Of a stretch of DNA of 64,000 nt, positions 53,990-63,569 are shown piece by piece. Positions within the stretch are counted from its first letter, which is position 1, and every line of letters begins with the position of its first letter. The stretch comes from Rhizobium sp. BK399 (GTDB taxonomy: Bacteria > Pseudomonadota > Alphaproteobacteria > Rhizobiales > Rhizobiaceae). A program made the translations under genes and the position numbers. The stretch is taken from NCBI RefSeq assembly GCF_014194695.1, contig NZ_JACIAH010000003.1, positions 62,001-126,000 on the forward strand. The letters run 5' to 3'. The notes under the pieces were generated by a model that worked only from the letters and a program-made list of their open reading frames with translations, did no database searches and was not told the origin of the DNA.

Positions 53990-54446
53990 GTTTTGTCTCA
54001 TCTTCGGCTACCGGGGTTCGGCAAGCCTGCACTAGGTTCGTCTTCATTGCGGTTAGGATACCGAACAACTGATCGCGCTGCTCGGAAGGGATGCCATCAA
54101 AAGCTTCGCCGCGTGTCAGGTCGCCCAGTTCACGCATCTCGGCCAGAAGCGGATGCGCTTCCTCGCGCACATAGAGAAGCCAGATGCGGCGGTCAGTCGG
54201 ATGCTGGCGGCGCTCGATGAGACCACGATCGGCCAACTTGTCGAGAATGCGGACCAGCGTGATCGGTTCGATTTCCAGGATCTCCGCAAGTCCGCCCTGG
54301 TGGATTCCCTCATTGCTGCGGAGATAGGCGAGCGTCTGCCACTGCGACCGCGTCAGCCCAAGGCAACGCGCGCGCTGCTCGAACCGCTTGCGAAGCAGCC
54401 GTGCAACGTCGTGCAGCAGAAAGCCGAGAGTGGGATTGTCGTTCAT
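53982..54446 (-). CDS. MarR-family repressor of the emrAB operon
   Basis: This 154-residue winged-helix regulator has the DNA-recognition region GIHQGGLAEILEIEPITLVRIL, wing DKLADRGLIERRQHPTDRRI, and dimerising helices at both ends. MarR proteins repress drug-efflux genes and dissociate on ligand binding. As the first gene of the operon it is probably autoregulated; a dyad lies 35 bases upstream. No strong ribosome-binding site precedes ATG 54446. Confidence 0.92.
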   Translation of the reverse strand: MNDNPTLGFLLHDVARLLRKRFEQRARCLGLTRSQWQTLAYLRSNEGIHQGGLAEILEIEPITLVRILDKLADRGLIERRQHPTDRRIWLLYVREEAHPLLAEMRELGDLTRGEAFDGIPSEQRDQLFGILTAMKTNLVQACRTPVAEDETKHG

Positions 54447-54480
54447 TGATATTCGCGCCAATTGTAAGCACACTTATAAT

Positions 54481-54501
54481 ACGCTCAGATATATTAAGCG
54501 T
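54481..54501. promoter_or_regulatory. Dyad upstream of marR
   Basis: ACGCT-N11-AGCGT at 54481-54501 (arms extend imperfectly outward) has an AT-rich centre. It lies 35 bases upstream of the marR start, where a MarR operator overlapping the promoter would be expected. Confidence 0.45.
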
Positions 54502-54602
54502 GTGCGCTGCACAAGTCTGTCGGCCACGAAATCGTGTGTTGCGAGCAAAATGCCGCACCAGCATTCTGGTCGGACTTACACGCATGGCTTCCAGCAGCCC
54601 GT

Positions 54603-54633
54603 GAAATTGCAACCGGTCGGCATTTGCAATTTC
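54603..54633. promoter_or_regulatory. Perfect inverted repeat GAAATTGCAA-N11-TTGCAATTTC
   Basis: The 10-bp arms at 54603-54612 and 54624-54633 match perfectly around an 11-base GC-rich spacer. Half-site centres are 21 bp apart, two helical turns. It lies in the 403-bp gap between marR and the second RND adaptor, 217 bases before the latter. A second small dyad (CACGA-AA-TCGTG, 54525-54536) is nearby. The gap has no coding frame I trust. It is probably an operator for the pump by an unknown dimeric regulator. Confidence 0.6.
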
Positions 54634-54849
54634 TGCCGGAGGCAGTTTATATACGTCCTACAGGTACTTAGCGGGTCTCCGCATTATTCTTTTCTAGCAA
54701 TCGCAGATCGACCGCGCGCCCAGAATGGCGCTCAGGTGCAGAATATCGATACGGGCGACGCTTTTTCGCTCGGACGCAGCAAGACGTGACACGCATTATC
54801 TTATCGACATAGTGGGCTCGCTGGCAGCGGCCCAAATTGGGAGACTGCT

Positions 54850-56025
54850 ATGCCTTTCTCAATTAGAAACATGCTTTTGCTGAGCAGCATGATCCTTTTG
54901 CCTGCAGCAAGCGCAGTCGCCCAGGGTGCCCCGCCTCCCCCACCCGTCACCGTTGCCAAGCCTGTCGTGCGCGATGTCGTCGACAACGATGAATTCATCG
55001 GCCGCTTCGAACCGGTGGATGAGGTGTCTGTCCGTTCTCGCGTCGGCGGCTACCTGCAGGAAGTGCATTTCACGGACGGCGCCGTTGTCAAAGAAGGCGA
55101 CCTCCTTTTCGTCATCGATCAGCGGCCTTTCATCACTGCGCTCAATGAGGCAAACGCTGCGCTGGAGGTGGCCAAGTCCACACAGACCTATGCTGAAGCG
55201 CAGTTCAAGCGCGCGGAGTCGCTGGCGACCAGCGGCAGCCAATCGGTCTCTACTTTGGACGACCGTCGCCGGGAATGGCTTTCGTCGCAGGCGAACGTCC
55301 GCGGTGCCCAGGCGACTGCCGACCGCGCTGCTCTCGATATGGACTATACCAAAATCACGGCACCCTTGAGCGGCCGTATCGATCGCCGCCTGATCTCGAT
55401 CGGCAACCTGGTTCAAGCCGACCAATCGGTACTGACGACAATCGTTTCACTCGACCCGATCGACTTCTATTTCGATGTCGACGAGCGCCGGCTCCTGAAT
55501 TTCGCTGACACTGCTCGCAGGAAGGGCCAGGTGCTTCAGCAGGGCGGCGGAGGCGTCGACGTGACGGTGACGATCAGCGACCCGAACGCCAAGCCCTTCA
55601 CGGGAAAGCTCGACTTTGCGGAGAACAGGATCGACAACCAGAGCGGCACGATCCGGCTTCGCGCCCGCTTCGCCAACCCGGATCTCGTGCTTCAGCCTGG
55701 CCTGTTTGGGCGCATCCAGGTCGCGGCCTCCAATACCTATAAAGCCGTCCTCGTCCCCGACGAAGCGATCGGCTCCGACCAGAATGAGCGCGTCGTGTTT
55801 GTCGTCGGCACCGACGGCAAGGTTTCGACTATGCCGGTACGGCCGGGTCCGCGAATCTACGGCTATCGGGTCATTCGCGAAGGCCTCGACGGCACCGAGA
55901 CGATCGTCGTCAATGGCCTGATGCGCGTCCGGCCCGGCGCAACGATCACGCCGAAGATGATAGAACTGCCGCAAGAACGGCGCGATACGCCGCCCGATTC
56001 CCCGGTCCCGGAGAGCGGCCAATGA
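54850..56025 (+). CDS. RND periplasmic adaptor (membrane fusion protein)
   Basis: This 391-residue adaptor has a signal peptide (MLLLSSMILLPAASAVAQ), then a proline run, RVSVRSRVGGYLQEV-type barrel-sandwich half-motif (EVSVRSRVGGYLQEVHFTDG), an alpha-hairpin at about 100-165, TAPLSGRIDRRLISIGNLV, and PGLFGRIQVAASN. It belongs to the Brucella BepD/MexE-like group. GGGAG precedes the ATG. Its stop overlaps the permease start (ATGA). Confidence 0.93.
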   Translation: MPFSIRNMLLLSSMILLPAASAVAQGAPPPPPVTVAKPVVRDVVDNDEFIGRFEPVDEVSVRSRVGGYLQEVHFTDGAVVKEGDLLFVIDQRPFITALNEANAALEVAKSTQTYAEAQFKRAESLATSGSQSVSTLDDRRREWLSSQANVRGAQATADRAALDMDYTKITAPLSGRIDRRLISIGNLVQADQSVLTTIVSLDPIDFYFDVDERRLLNFADTARRKGQVLQQGGGGVDVTVTISDPNAKPFTGKLDFAENRIDNQSGTIRLRARFANPDLVLQPGLFGRIQVAASNTYKAVLVPDEAIGSDQNERVVFVVGTDGKVSTMPVRPGPRIYGYRVIREGLDGTETIVVNGLMRVRPGATITPKMIELPQERRDTPPDSPVPESGQ

Positions 56026-59000
56026 GATTTGCCCATTTCTTTGTGGACCGGCCGATCTTTGCGGCCGTCATCTCGATCGTCTTCCTCGTCGTCGGCAGCA
56101 TTGCTTATACGCAATTGCCGGTATCTCAGTACCCGGAGATCGCACCACCGACTATCGTCGTACGCACGTCCTATCCCGGCGCCGACCCGCAGACTATCGC
56201 CGACACCGTGTCAACGCCACTCGAGCAGCAGATCAACGGCGTCGAGGACATGCTTTATATGTCCTCCTATTCCAGCGCCGACGGCGCCATGTCGCTGACG
56301 ATTACCTTCAAGCTGGGCACCGACCTGGACAAGGTGCAGGTTCTTGTCCAGAACCGCGTCTCGATCGCCTTGCCCCGCCTTCCCGAAGAGGTGCAGCGGC
56401 TCGGTGTCACCACAGACAAGAGTTCTCCCGACCTGATGATGGTCGTGCATCTGCTGTCACCGTCGCACCGCTACGACCAGCTTTACGTCTCGAACTACGC
56501 GCGCAACCGCATCCGCGACGTTCTCGTTCGTCTAGATGGCGTTGGTGACGTACAGATCTTTGGCGAGCGCCAATATTCGATGCGAATCTGGCTCGATCCG
56601 GAAAAACTCTCCGCCTATCAGATGACATCGGATGACGTTGTCGCAGCGCTCCGCGACCAGAACGTCCAGGTATCTGGCGGCAAGATCGGCGCGCCTCCCG
56701 TTACCGGCAAGAATGCGTTCGAATACACGGTGCGCACCGAGGGACGTTTTTCCGATGTCCGCCAATTTCGCTATGTCATTGTTAAATCAACCGCCAGCGG
56801 CCGGCTGGTCGCGCTGCAGGATGTCGCTCGTATCGAGCTCGGCGCGCAAGACTACGTCACCAATAGCTATCTGAACAACGATCCGGCCGTTGCCCTCGGT
56901 GTCTTCGCCCGGCCCGGAACCAATGCACTGGATACCGCGCATCAGGTCCAGGCGATCATGAAGGACATCTCGCAGAATTTCCCGCCGGGATTGGAATATC
57001 GGATCGTCTACGACACGACCGAATTCATCTCGGATTCGATTGCGGAGGTCTATCGAACCATTGCCGAAGCGGCGATTCTGGTGGCCATTGTCGTGCTGGT
57101 CTTCCTGCAATCCTGGCGCACGGCGATCATTCCGATCGTTGCAATACCGGTATCGCTGATCGGCACCTTCGCGGTGCTGCTGGCATTCGGCTTCTCCCTC
57201 AACATGCTGACCCTGTTCGGTCTCGTGCTTGCCATCGGTATCGTCGTCGACGATGCGATCGTCGTGGTGGAGAACGTCGAACGCAATCTGGCGCGCGGGA
57301 TGTCTCCGAAGGAAGCGGCTCATGTCACCATGGATGAAGTCGGCACCGCGGTCGTTGCGATTTCGTTGGTCCTTATCGCCGTGTTCGTACCGACGGCCTT
57401 TATTCCGGGCATATCTGGCCAGTTCTACAGGCAATTCGCGGTTACGATCTCGGTCACCACGGCAATCTCGGCGTTGAATTCCCTGACGCTTTCACCAGCG
57501 CTGGCCGGGATCCTGCTGAAAAGCCATGACCACGAAACCAAGCGTGTCAGCATAGCAACGCGTTTCGTGCGCAGCCTGGCCAACGGCTTCAACCACGGCT
57601 TCGATCGAATGAGTGCCGGCTACTCATGGATCATCCGGCATCTCGTCAGCAGCTGGGTGGGGCTGACCTGCTCGCTTCTCGTCTTCGCAGGGCTCTTGGG
57701 AGCAACGTGGTACATGGGCACTAAAGTCCCTTCGGGCTTCATTCCGACCATGGACCAGGGTTACGCAATCATCGTCATACAGCTTCCCGATGGCGCCTCG
57801 CTCGCGCGTACCGATGCCGTCGTCAAGCAGGTCGGCGACATCGCCCGGCAAGTTCCCGGCGTCGGCAACGCCGTCCAGTTTGCTGGCTTCAGCGGTGCGA
57901 CCTTCACGAATGCCTCGAATGCGGGTGTGGTCTTCGTTCCGTTCAAGTCTTTCGCCGAACGCGAGGAAGGCGGCGAGACCGCAAACAAGATTATCGGAGA
58001 ACTCTTCGGCAAGCTGCAGAGCATCCAGGAGGCCTTTATCATCGCCATCCCACCGCCCTCGGTACGAGGCGTCGGCAACTCTGGCGGCTTCAAGATGCAG
58101 GTTTCCGATCTTGAAAACGCCGACATGACCCGCGCGCTTGGACTCGCGCGGCAGATGATGGGCGCCGCCGCCACAACTGAGGGGCTGACCGGCGTCTTCA
58201 CAACCTTCTCGGACGCCAGCCCGCAATACTTCCTCGAGATCGACCGTGATAAGGCGCGCTTCCTGAACGTGCCGATCCCCAATATCTTCAACGCCCTGTC
58301 GATCAATCTCGGCGTTTCCTATGTGAACGATTTCAATGCGTTCGGCCGCGTTTACCAGGTCAGGGCTCAGGCCGACCGACAATACCGCATGGACCGAGAC
58401 GACATCCTTGCCCTGAAGGTCCGGTCGGCGACAGGTGCGCTCGTGCCCCTCGGAACCCTGATGGAGATCAAGGATGCAAGCGGCCCGGCGCTTGTCCAGC
58501 GTTACAACATGTACGTTTCGGTGCCGCTGCAGGGAAATCCGACGCCGGGCACATCGACCGGCGATGCCATCAAGAAGATGGAAGCGCTGGCGGCAAAGAT
58601 CCTGCCACCGGGAACCACGTTCGAATGGACGGAACTGGCCTACCAGGAAACCCACACCGGAAACACGGCGATTTACATATTTATTCTGTCGGTGGTCTTC
58701 GTCTTCCTGGCTCTGGCGGCGCAATATGAAAGCTGGGTGTTGCCTCTGGCCATCATCCTCATCGTTCCACTTGCCGTGCTCGCTGCTCTGATCGGTGTTT
58801 GGTTGAGAGGAATGGACAATAACGTCCTGACGCAGATCGGTCTGATCGTCCTCATCGGTCTTGCCGCCAAGAACGCGATTCTGATCGTCGAGTTCGCCCG
58901 GCAGGCGGAAGAGGAAGGCAAATCGCCGGTGGAGGCCGCAGTGGAGGCCAGCCATCTTCGCTTGCGCCCGATCCTAATGACGGCGTTCGCCTTTATCTTC

Positions 59001-59219
59001 GGCGTATTGCCGCTCGCGATCGCCACCGGCCCCGGAGCCGAAATGCGTCAGTCACTCGGGACGGCCGTTTTCTCAGGGATGCTTGGCGTAACGATTTTCG
59101 GCCTGTTCCTGACGCCCGTTTTCTACGTCGTGCTGCGCGGGCGCCGGAAAAAGCCTGCTGTTGCGCAGACCGAAGCCGCGCAACCCTCCGAGGAGGCTGC
59201 CACCGGGACTTCTTCATGA
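56022..59219 (+). CDS. RND multidrug efflux permease (HAE1, BepE-like)
   Basis: This 1065-residue permease starts MRFAHFFVDRPIFAAVISIV and has twelve helices. It has the TM4 Asp pair (GIVVDDAIVVVENVER, near 409-410) and TM10 Lys (GLAAKNAILIVEFARQ), so the proton relay is intact. It forms a two-gene operon with the upstream adaptor. There is no outer-membrane gene and no adjacent dedicated regulator besides the divergent marR. Its last bases overlap the convergent acyltransferase gene by 6. Confidence 0.95.
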   Translation: MRFAHFFVDRPIFAAVISIVFLVVGSIAYTQLPVSQYPEIAPPTIVVRTSYPGADPQTIADTVSTPLEQQINGVEDMLYMSSYSSADGAMSLTITFKLGTDLDKVQVLVQNRVSIALPRLPEEVQRLGVTTDKSSPDLMMVVHLLSPSHRYDQLYVSNYARNRIRDVLVRLDGVGDVQIFGERQYSMRIWLDPEKLSAYQMTSDDVVAALRDQNVQVSGGKIGAPPVTGKNAFEYTVRTEGRFSDVRQFRYVIVKSTASGRLVALQDVARIELGAQDYVTNSYLNNDPAVALGVFARPGTNALDTAHQVQAIMKDISQNFPPGLEYRIVYDTTEFISDSIAEVYRTIAEAAILVAIVVLVFLQSWRTAIIPIVAIPVSLIGTFAVLLAFGFSLNMLTLFGLVLAIGIVVDDAIVVVENVERNLARGMSPKEAAHVTMDEVGTAVVAISLVLIAVFVPTAFIPGISGQFYRQFAVTISVTTAISALNSLTLSPALAGILLKSHDHETKRVSIATRFVRSLANGFNHGFDRMSAGYSWIIRHLVSSWVGLTCSLLVFAGLLGATWYMGTKVPSGFIPTMDQGYAIIVIQLPDGASLARTDAVVKQVGDIARQVPGVGNAVQFAGFSGATFTNASNAGVVFVPFKSFAEREEGGETANKIIGELFGKLQSIQEAFIIAIPPPSVRGVGNSGGFKMQVSDLENADMTRALGLARQMMGAAATTEGLTGVFTTFSDASPQYFLEIDRDKARFLNVPIPNIFNALSINLGVSYVNDFNAFGRVYQVRAQADRQYRMDRDDILALKVRSATGALVPLGTLMEIKDASGPALVQRYNMYVSVPLQGNPTPGTSTGDAIKKMEALAAKILPPGTTFEWTELAYQETHTGNTAIYIFILSVVFVFLALAAQYESWVLPLAIILIVPLAVLAALIGVWLRGMDNNVLTQIGLIVLIGLAAKNAILIVEFARQAEEEGKSPVEAAVEASHLRLRPILMTAFAFIFGVLPLAIATGPGAEMRQSLGTAVFSGMLGVTIFGLFLTPVFYVVLRGRRKKPAVAQTEAAQPSEEAATGTSS

Positions 59220-60221
59220 AGGGCGCCGCTCGACCACGTTCTGTTTGAGCAGGTCTGACGACAGGATCTTCCGGAGCGGCTTCTCGACAAGCTCGTAGGC
59301 TGCCGCTCCGAGAACCGTTCCGCCAACAGCGGCGAGCCCGATCGTCGACGTGGTCGACAACCCGATCATGCCGGCAGCCTTGACGATCACCGAGATCGCC
59401 AGCGTGTGCCAGAGGTAGATCGAATAGGACGCATCGCCGAGATACGTGAGAAGCGGCACACGGCCAATGCTGCCATCTGTCTCGAGCGACACCATGCCGT
59501 AGACCAGCGCCATGGCGAGCGGCCCGCAGATCGTTTCGTCGAAATCGGCACCGATCAGGAAAATCGTCGCAAAGCCGGAGAGCGAGGCACCGACACAAGC
59601 AAGCCCCAGGCTAGTTCCTGCGATCCACCGCTTGATCCACAATTCCGCAATGAAGACGCCTCCGAGGAATTCCAGAATGATCGGCCGGGTATAGGTTTTG
59701 AGCACCGGCGACGCCGGCTCGAAGAGAAGGCCGATCAGGAAAAAGCCACCGAAGATCGCCGTTAGATACAGCAGCCGCCAGCGACGTGGCAGGAAAAGCG
59801 CCCCAGCAAACAACACGTAAAAGAACATCTCGAAACTCAGCGTCCAACCCTGGACGAGGACCGGCCAGATGTCGCCGGTGCTTGGCGACAGGGCCGGAAT
59901 GAAGAACAGCGAGGCAAGGATGTGGGCGCCGGTCAGCTTCAGGTTCGGGAACAGGCCGACCACAGCGCCGGCGATCATCACGCTCGTCACCAGCCAGTAG
60001 GAGGGCGCGATACGCCTAATGCGATCGAGCAGGAACCCTTGGGGTGTCATCGGGCGGCGATCACTGATGACCCACATGATGAAGCCGCTGATCACGAAGA
60101 AAACATCAACGCCAGCGGCACCGATTGCAAAATGCTCACCGGTCTTTTCGGCAGCGTGGAAGACCACGACGGCAAGTGCCGCAAAGGCGCGCAGATATTG
60201 GATGCCGTAAAGTGTCTTCAT
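59214..60221 (-). CDS. exoZ: Acyltransferase family 3, ExoZ-like
   Basis: This 335-residue integral membrane O-acyltransferase has about ten helices. It has YLRAFAALAVVVFHA with the catalytic His (near 22), VDVFFVISGFIMW, RRIAPSYWL, and YLGDASYSIYLWHTLA. ExoZ acetylates the first galactose or glucose region of succinoglycan subunits. Its place after exoQ matches the Sinorhizobium exoY-F-Q-Z order. GAGGAAA precedes the ATG. Confidence 0.87.
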   Translation of the reverse strand: MKTLYGIQYLRAFAALAVVVFHAAEKTGEHFAIGAAGVDVFFVISGFIMWVISDRRPMTPQGFLLDRIRRIAPSYWLVTSVMIAGAVVGLFPNLKLTGAHILASLFFIPALSPSTGDIWPVLVQGWTLSFEMFFYVLFAGALFLPRRWRLLYLTAIFGGFFLIGLLFEPASPVLKTYTRPIILEFLGGVFIAELWIKRWIAGTSLGLACVGASLSGFATIFLIGADFDETICGPLAMALVYGMVSLETDGSIGRVPLLTYLGDASYSIYLWHTLAISVIVKAAGMIGLSTTSTIGLAAVGGTVLGAAAYELVEKPLRKILSSDLLKQNVVERRPS

Positions 60222-60266
60222 CGGTTTCCTCGGGGAGCCGGTCAGGCCGGTCGAAATGTTATGGCG

Positions 60267-61532
60267 TTATTGAGCGATGGGCTCAGGCAACTTGTGGTGT
60301 CGCCAAGAGCTCACCGCCGGCAGTCGACGCGCAGTCGCCAGCTTTCCAGCGGTGAAGTAGAAAAGAAACGTCCCGACGTTGTATGGCGTCAGAATATCAA
60401 TCTCGACGAAGGAGCGGATCGTCAGCAGGACAGCAATCGAGAAAAGCAGATAGGATTCAACATTCCTGAAATCCTCGATGACGCGCCGCAAATGCCCCCA
60501 GAGGATCCGCAGCAGCATCGCCGCGAGGATAAAGACGCCCGCGAGGCCCAGTTCGACGGCCGTTTCGATATAGGTGTTGTGGAAATGGAAGCCGCTCCGC
60601 GACCCGATAAAGAACTCTTCCCACAGCCGCTCCGGCTCGGAGAAGCCCTGGACCCAATAGGCCTGGTAGCCGATGCCGAAGATCGGATTCTGTTTTGCCG
60701 CCTCGATCCCCTGTTGCCAGAGATAGGTGCGCCCGGTCAGCGTCGAATCCTTGCCGAAGATGCCTAGAACGGCGTCGACCGCTCCGAGATAAACGCCGGC
60801 AACGGCGAGAACGATAACGGCGACGCCGCCGCCGACGACCAGCAGTTTTCGGTGATCAGGCGTCAGTGCGAGGACGACATGCAATCCCATCATCAAGGCC
60901 AGCACGACAGCCGTGGTCAGCACGGATGTCGCCGATTGGCAGGCGATGAGGCAATAGGCGGACAAAAGTCCAACGATGCCGGACGCAGCCATCCAGAGGC
61001 GTCTCTCGCCGAAGATGAAGACGGCTGCGAACGAGACGATCAACCCCAGCGACGCGTAGAAGCCGAGCTGGTTCTTTGAGGCGAAGGCCCCCACGAAACT
61101 GAAGGTTCCGTCCAGCGGATCGTACTCGTAGTAGCCGAACAACAACGAATAGATGAGGACGATCCCGACGCCGGCGATCATGCCGACCGTCAGGGTCCTG
61201 ACGTCGAGCACCCGCACCGCAATCAGCGCACAGATGACCTGCGTCAGGTACTGAATGCTGGCTCGCACAGAGATGCTTGGAACGGCAGACCAGAACACCG
61301 ACAGGAAGGCGAGCGCGGCGAAGGCGTAGATCCAGAGGTAACGACCGTGACTGCCGAGCACCTTCTTGTAGTCGACGGCGATCAGCGGCAGCCAGAGCGC
61401 ATAGTAAAGCAGGATCGCCACCTGCCCGAACTTGATCGAGTAGGCGAAGCAAAAAAGTGACAGTGCCACGGCGGGAATGGCATAAGCCGCGTTCCCGCCT
61501 GGCTGAATGAGCGCCGATTTTGCGATCCGCAT
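60267..61532 (-). CDS. exoQ: ExoQ-like polysaccharide polymerase
   Basis: This 421-residue O-antigen ligase/polymerase family protein has about eleven helices and the periplasmic loop GRTYLWQQGIEAAKQNPIFG, then YQAYWVQGF and HFHNTYIETAVELG. HNTYIE after a WQ-containing loop is the Wzy_C signature. ExoQ polymerises succinoglycan repeats to high molecular weight. It starts 10 bases past the neighbouring exoF stop and is followed by exoZ after 45 bases. Confidence 0.9.
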   Translation of the reverse strand: MRIAKSALIQPGGNAAYAIPAVALSLFCFAYSIKFGQVAILLYYALWLPLIAVDYKKVLGSHGRYLWIYAFAALAFLSVFWSAVPSISVRASIQYLTQVICALIAVRVLDVRTLTVGMIAGVGIVLIYSLLFGYYEYDPLDGTFSFVGAFASKNQLGFYASLGLIVSFAAVFIFGERRLWMAASGIVGLLSAYCLIACQSATSVLTTAVVLALMMGLHVVLALTPDHRKLLVVGGGVAVIVLAVAGVYLGAVDAVLGIFGKDSTLTGRTYLWQQGIEAAKQNPIFGIGYQAYWVQGFSEPERLWEEFFIGSRSGFHFHNTYIETAVELGLAGVFILAAMLLRILWGHLRRVIEDFRNVESYLLFSIAVLLTIRSFVEIDILTPYNVGTFLFYFTAGKLATARRLPAVSSWRHHKLPEPIAQ

Positions 61533-61542
61533 TGCGGCCTCG

Positions 61543-62814
61543 TTATCTCATCGCCAGTCCGGCAGTGACCTTGATCAGGTCGCCGGGCAGGAGCGCAGTA
61601 TTTTCCTGAACCGGAATCTCCTTCGCCTTGCCGTCAACTTCGCGGACGATTGAATAGGCGATGCTCGCAGCCCCGGTGCTGGTGTCAAAACGGGCGGCAT
61701 CGGTCGATTGCGTCAACGCCTCCGCCATCAGCGAGTTGCTGGTTTCGAGCTTGAGATTGAGTTCGTCGAGCTGAGCGTCGGCATTCTGGAGCTCCTGGGA
61801 TAGCTGTGCATCCCAGTCGTTCCGAAGCGTGATCTCGTCTTGGTTGGCCTTGCTGATGTCCTGCTTGGCCTTCAGCGAATTGGTATCGATATCGAGGAGC
61901 GTCGCCTCGGTATCAGCTGCCCGCTGTTCAGCGGCCATCTTGCGGGCGCTCAACGCAAGGCCCTTCTCCGCAAGATCTTCGACCTTATCGCGATCCTCAG
62001 TCGCCAGCTGCAACTGCCGGGTCTGGGTTTCGCTCTTCTTGGCAAGTGTCTCGACTTCGCTTTGGAGCAACTGCTTGAGGTCGGCAAGCGCCTGAAGCTG
62101 CAGCGTCAGGCGTTTCCTGCGGGTGTTCATGAGAGCCGTTTCGCTGTCAAGCAGGGGCTTCGCCTCCGGCTTGTCCTGAAGCTCCTTCGGCATGTCAATC
62201 GTATCCTGGTTGGCGATCTCGGCCCGCAGCCGCGCCTGCTTCACCAATAGGCGTGCACGGTCTGCCATGTAGACGACCGCGTCACCCTTTGCATTGATGA
62301 AGTCACGGGCGAACCGTTGCCCGGCGTCTGCACGGCGCAGACCGCCGGCAAGGCTCACGGCCTTGATGATCGTCAGATTCGGCGCAAACGGGTATTCACC
62401 GGGCTTTTCGACGTCACCGGACAGATAAACCGGCCGGAATTCCGAGAGCTCGACCGAGGCAGATGGACGGTCCTTCAGAGCAAATTGCTTCTGCAGAGCC
62501 GTGCCGATCTCCTGGGCGATTGCGTCAGTCGTTTTGCCCGAAGCAGGCATGTCTCCGACGAAAGGCAAGGAAATGCTTCCTGAAGGCCCGACCGTGTAGT
62601 CCCCACTGACGACCGACCAGTCGCGGATGCTGCCATCCGCGGTCTGCCACTCGGCCACCCGAATCTTCAGCTTGTCCATGATACCAAGACGGTAGTCGTC
62701 GGCAGCAGCAAGCGATGAAGACGCCAGAAAAGCACCAAGTCCGGCTGCGACAACAACACCGGATCTTAGCGTGCGAAATCGTCCGGCCTTGCCGTCAAGA
62801 AAGCGTTTTTCCAT
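61543..62814 (-). CDS. exoF: ExoF-like polysaccharide export protein
   Basis: This 423-residue protein has a signal sequence (GVVVAAGLGAFLASSSLAAA), a Poly_export domain from DYRLGIMDKLKIRVAEW (near 40) to about 120, an SLBB-like VYLSGDVEKPGEYPFAPNLT, then a long coiled coil at about 190-365 and a final hydrophilic domain. ExoF is needed with ExoY to begin succinoglycan assembly and export. ATG 62814 follows GGGAAGG; the frame opens 33 codons earlier into exoY's end. It lies 74 bases after exoY. Confidence 0.92.
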   Translation of the reverse strand: MEKRFLDGKAGRFRTLRSGVVVAAGLGAFLASSSLAAADDYRLGIMDKLKIRVAEWQTADGSIRDWSVVSGDYTVGPSGSISLPFVGDMPASGKTTDAIAQEIGTALQKQFALKDRPSASVELSEFRPVYLSGDVEKPGEYPFAPNLTIIKAVSLAGGLRRADAGQRFARDFINAKGDAVVYMADRARLLVKQARLRAEIANQDTIDMPKELQDKPEAKPLLDSETALMNTRRKRLTLQLQALADLKQLLQSEVETLAKKSETQTRQLQLATEDRDKVEDLAEKGLALSARKMAAEQRAADTEATLLDIDTNSLKAKQDISKANQDEITLRNDWDAQLSQELQNADAQLDELNLKLETSNSLMAEALTQSTDAARFDTSTGAASIAYSIVREVDGKAKEIPVQENTALLPGDLIKVTAGLAMR

Positions 62815-62888
62815 TACCTTCCCCGTGTCTCGGCACGACAAGCCGCAAGGCGTTGCCGCGCAGTACTGTTTGGTTTTTGAGATGCGGC

Positions 62889-63569
62889 TTAGTAGCTGCC
62901 GCGTTGAGCGCATACCGCCGGAATTGTGCGTGCGATGATCACGACATCCCGAACCAGCGACCAGTTTTCGACGTAGTGTGTGTCGAAGGCGACGCGAGTT
63001 GCGTAAGAAACGTCATTGCGTCCGCTGATCTGCCACAGGCCCGTCAGGCCAGGGCGAGATTGCAGATAGTAGACGGCCGAATTCTCGTACATTTCGAGTT
63101 CGTCTCGAACGACAGGACGCGGACCGACGACGCTCATTTCGCCGCGGATGATATTGAAGAGCTGGGGAAGCTCATCAAGACTCAACTTGCGTAGAACGGC
63201 ACCCACGGCAGTGACCCGGGGGTCATCCTGCAGTTTGCGCGTTGCACGCCACTCTTCCATGGCCTTCGGATTGTTGCGCAGGTGCTCCTGCAGAACCTTG
63301 TCACCATTGGTGACCATTGTCCGAAACTTCAGGCAACGGAACTCCTGGCCGTTATGGCCGATGCGGCGATGCCCATAGAAGATCGGTCCTTTGTCCGAGA
63401 GCTTCACAAGCAACATCACCATCAAAAAAAGCGGGCTCAGAAAGATGAGCCCGAGGCAGGCGGCGGACATGTCGAATGCCCGTTTCGCGATCCCGCCAGT
63501 CGGCGGAAACACGCTCTGATGAACTACGCCATAAAATGGCGAACTGTCCGATCTCGTCGCAGACTTCAT
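62889..63569 (-). CDS. exoY: ExoY undecaprenyl-phosphate galactosyl-1-phosphate transferase
   Basis: This 226-residue bacterial sugar transferase starts MKSATRSDSSPF, as Sinorhizobium ExoY does. One membrane helix (AACLGLIFLSPLFLMVMLLV) precedes the catalytic part: CLKFRTMVTNGD, RKLSLDELPQLFNIIRGEMS, VGPRPVVRDE, SRPGLTGLWQISGRNDVSY. It primes succinoglycan synthesis by loading galactose-1-phosphate onto the lipid carrier. GGAG precedes the ATG. ExoX, the usual small inhibitor gene upstream, is not visible in the next 430 bases. Confidence 0.96.
   Translation of the reverse strand: MKSATRSDSSPFYGVVHQSVFPPTGGIAKRAFDMSAACLGLIFLSPLFLMVMLLVKLSDKGPIFYGHRRIGHNGQEFRCLKFRTMVTNGDKVLQEHLRNNPKAMEEWRATRKLQDDPRVTAVGAVLRKLSLDELPQLFNIIRGEMSVVGPRPVVRDELEMYENSAVYYLQSRPGLTGLWQISGRNDVSYATRVAFDTHYVENWSLVRDVVIIARTIPAVCAQRGSY

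Noticed and set aside
54388-54789. 133-codon plus-strand frame spanning the marR start and the pump promoter region
   Set aside because: It is antisense to marR, then runs through operator-like DNA; composition is not protein-like.
57624-58955. 443-codon minus-strand frame antisense to the second RND permease
   Set aside because: Same antisense artefact; no start signal and no recognisable fold.
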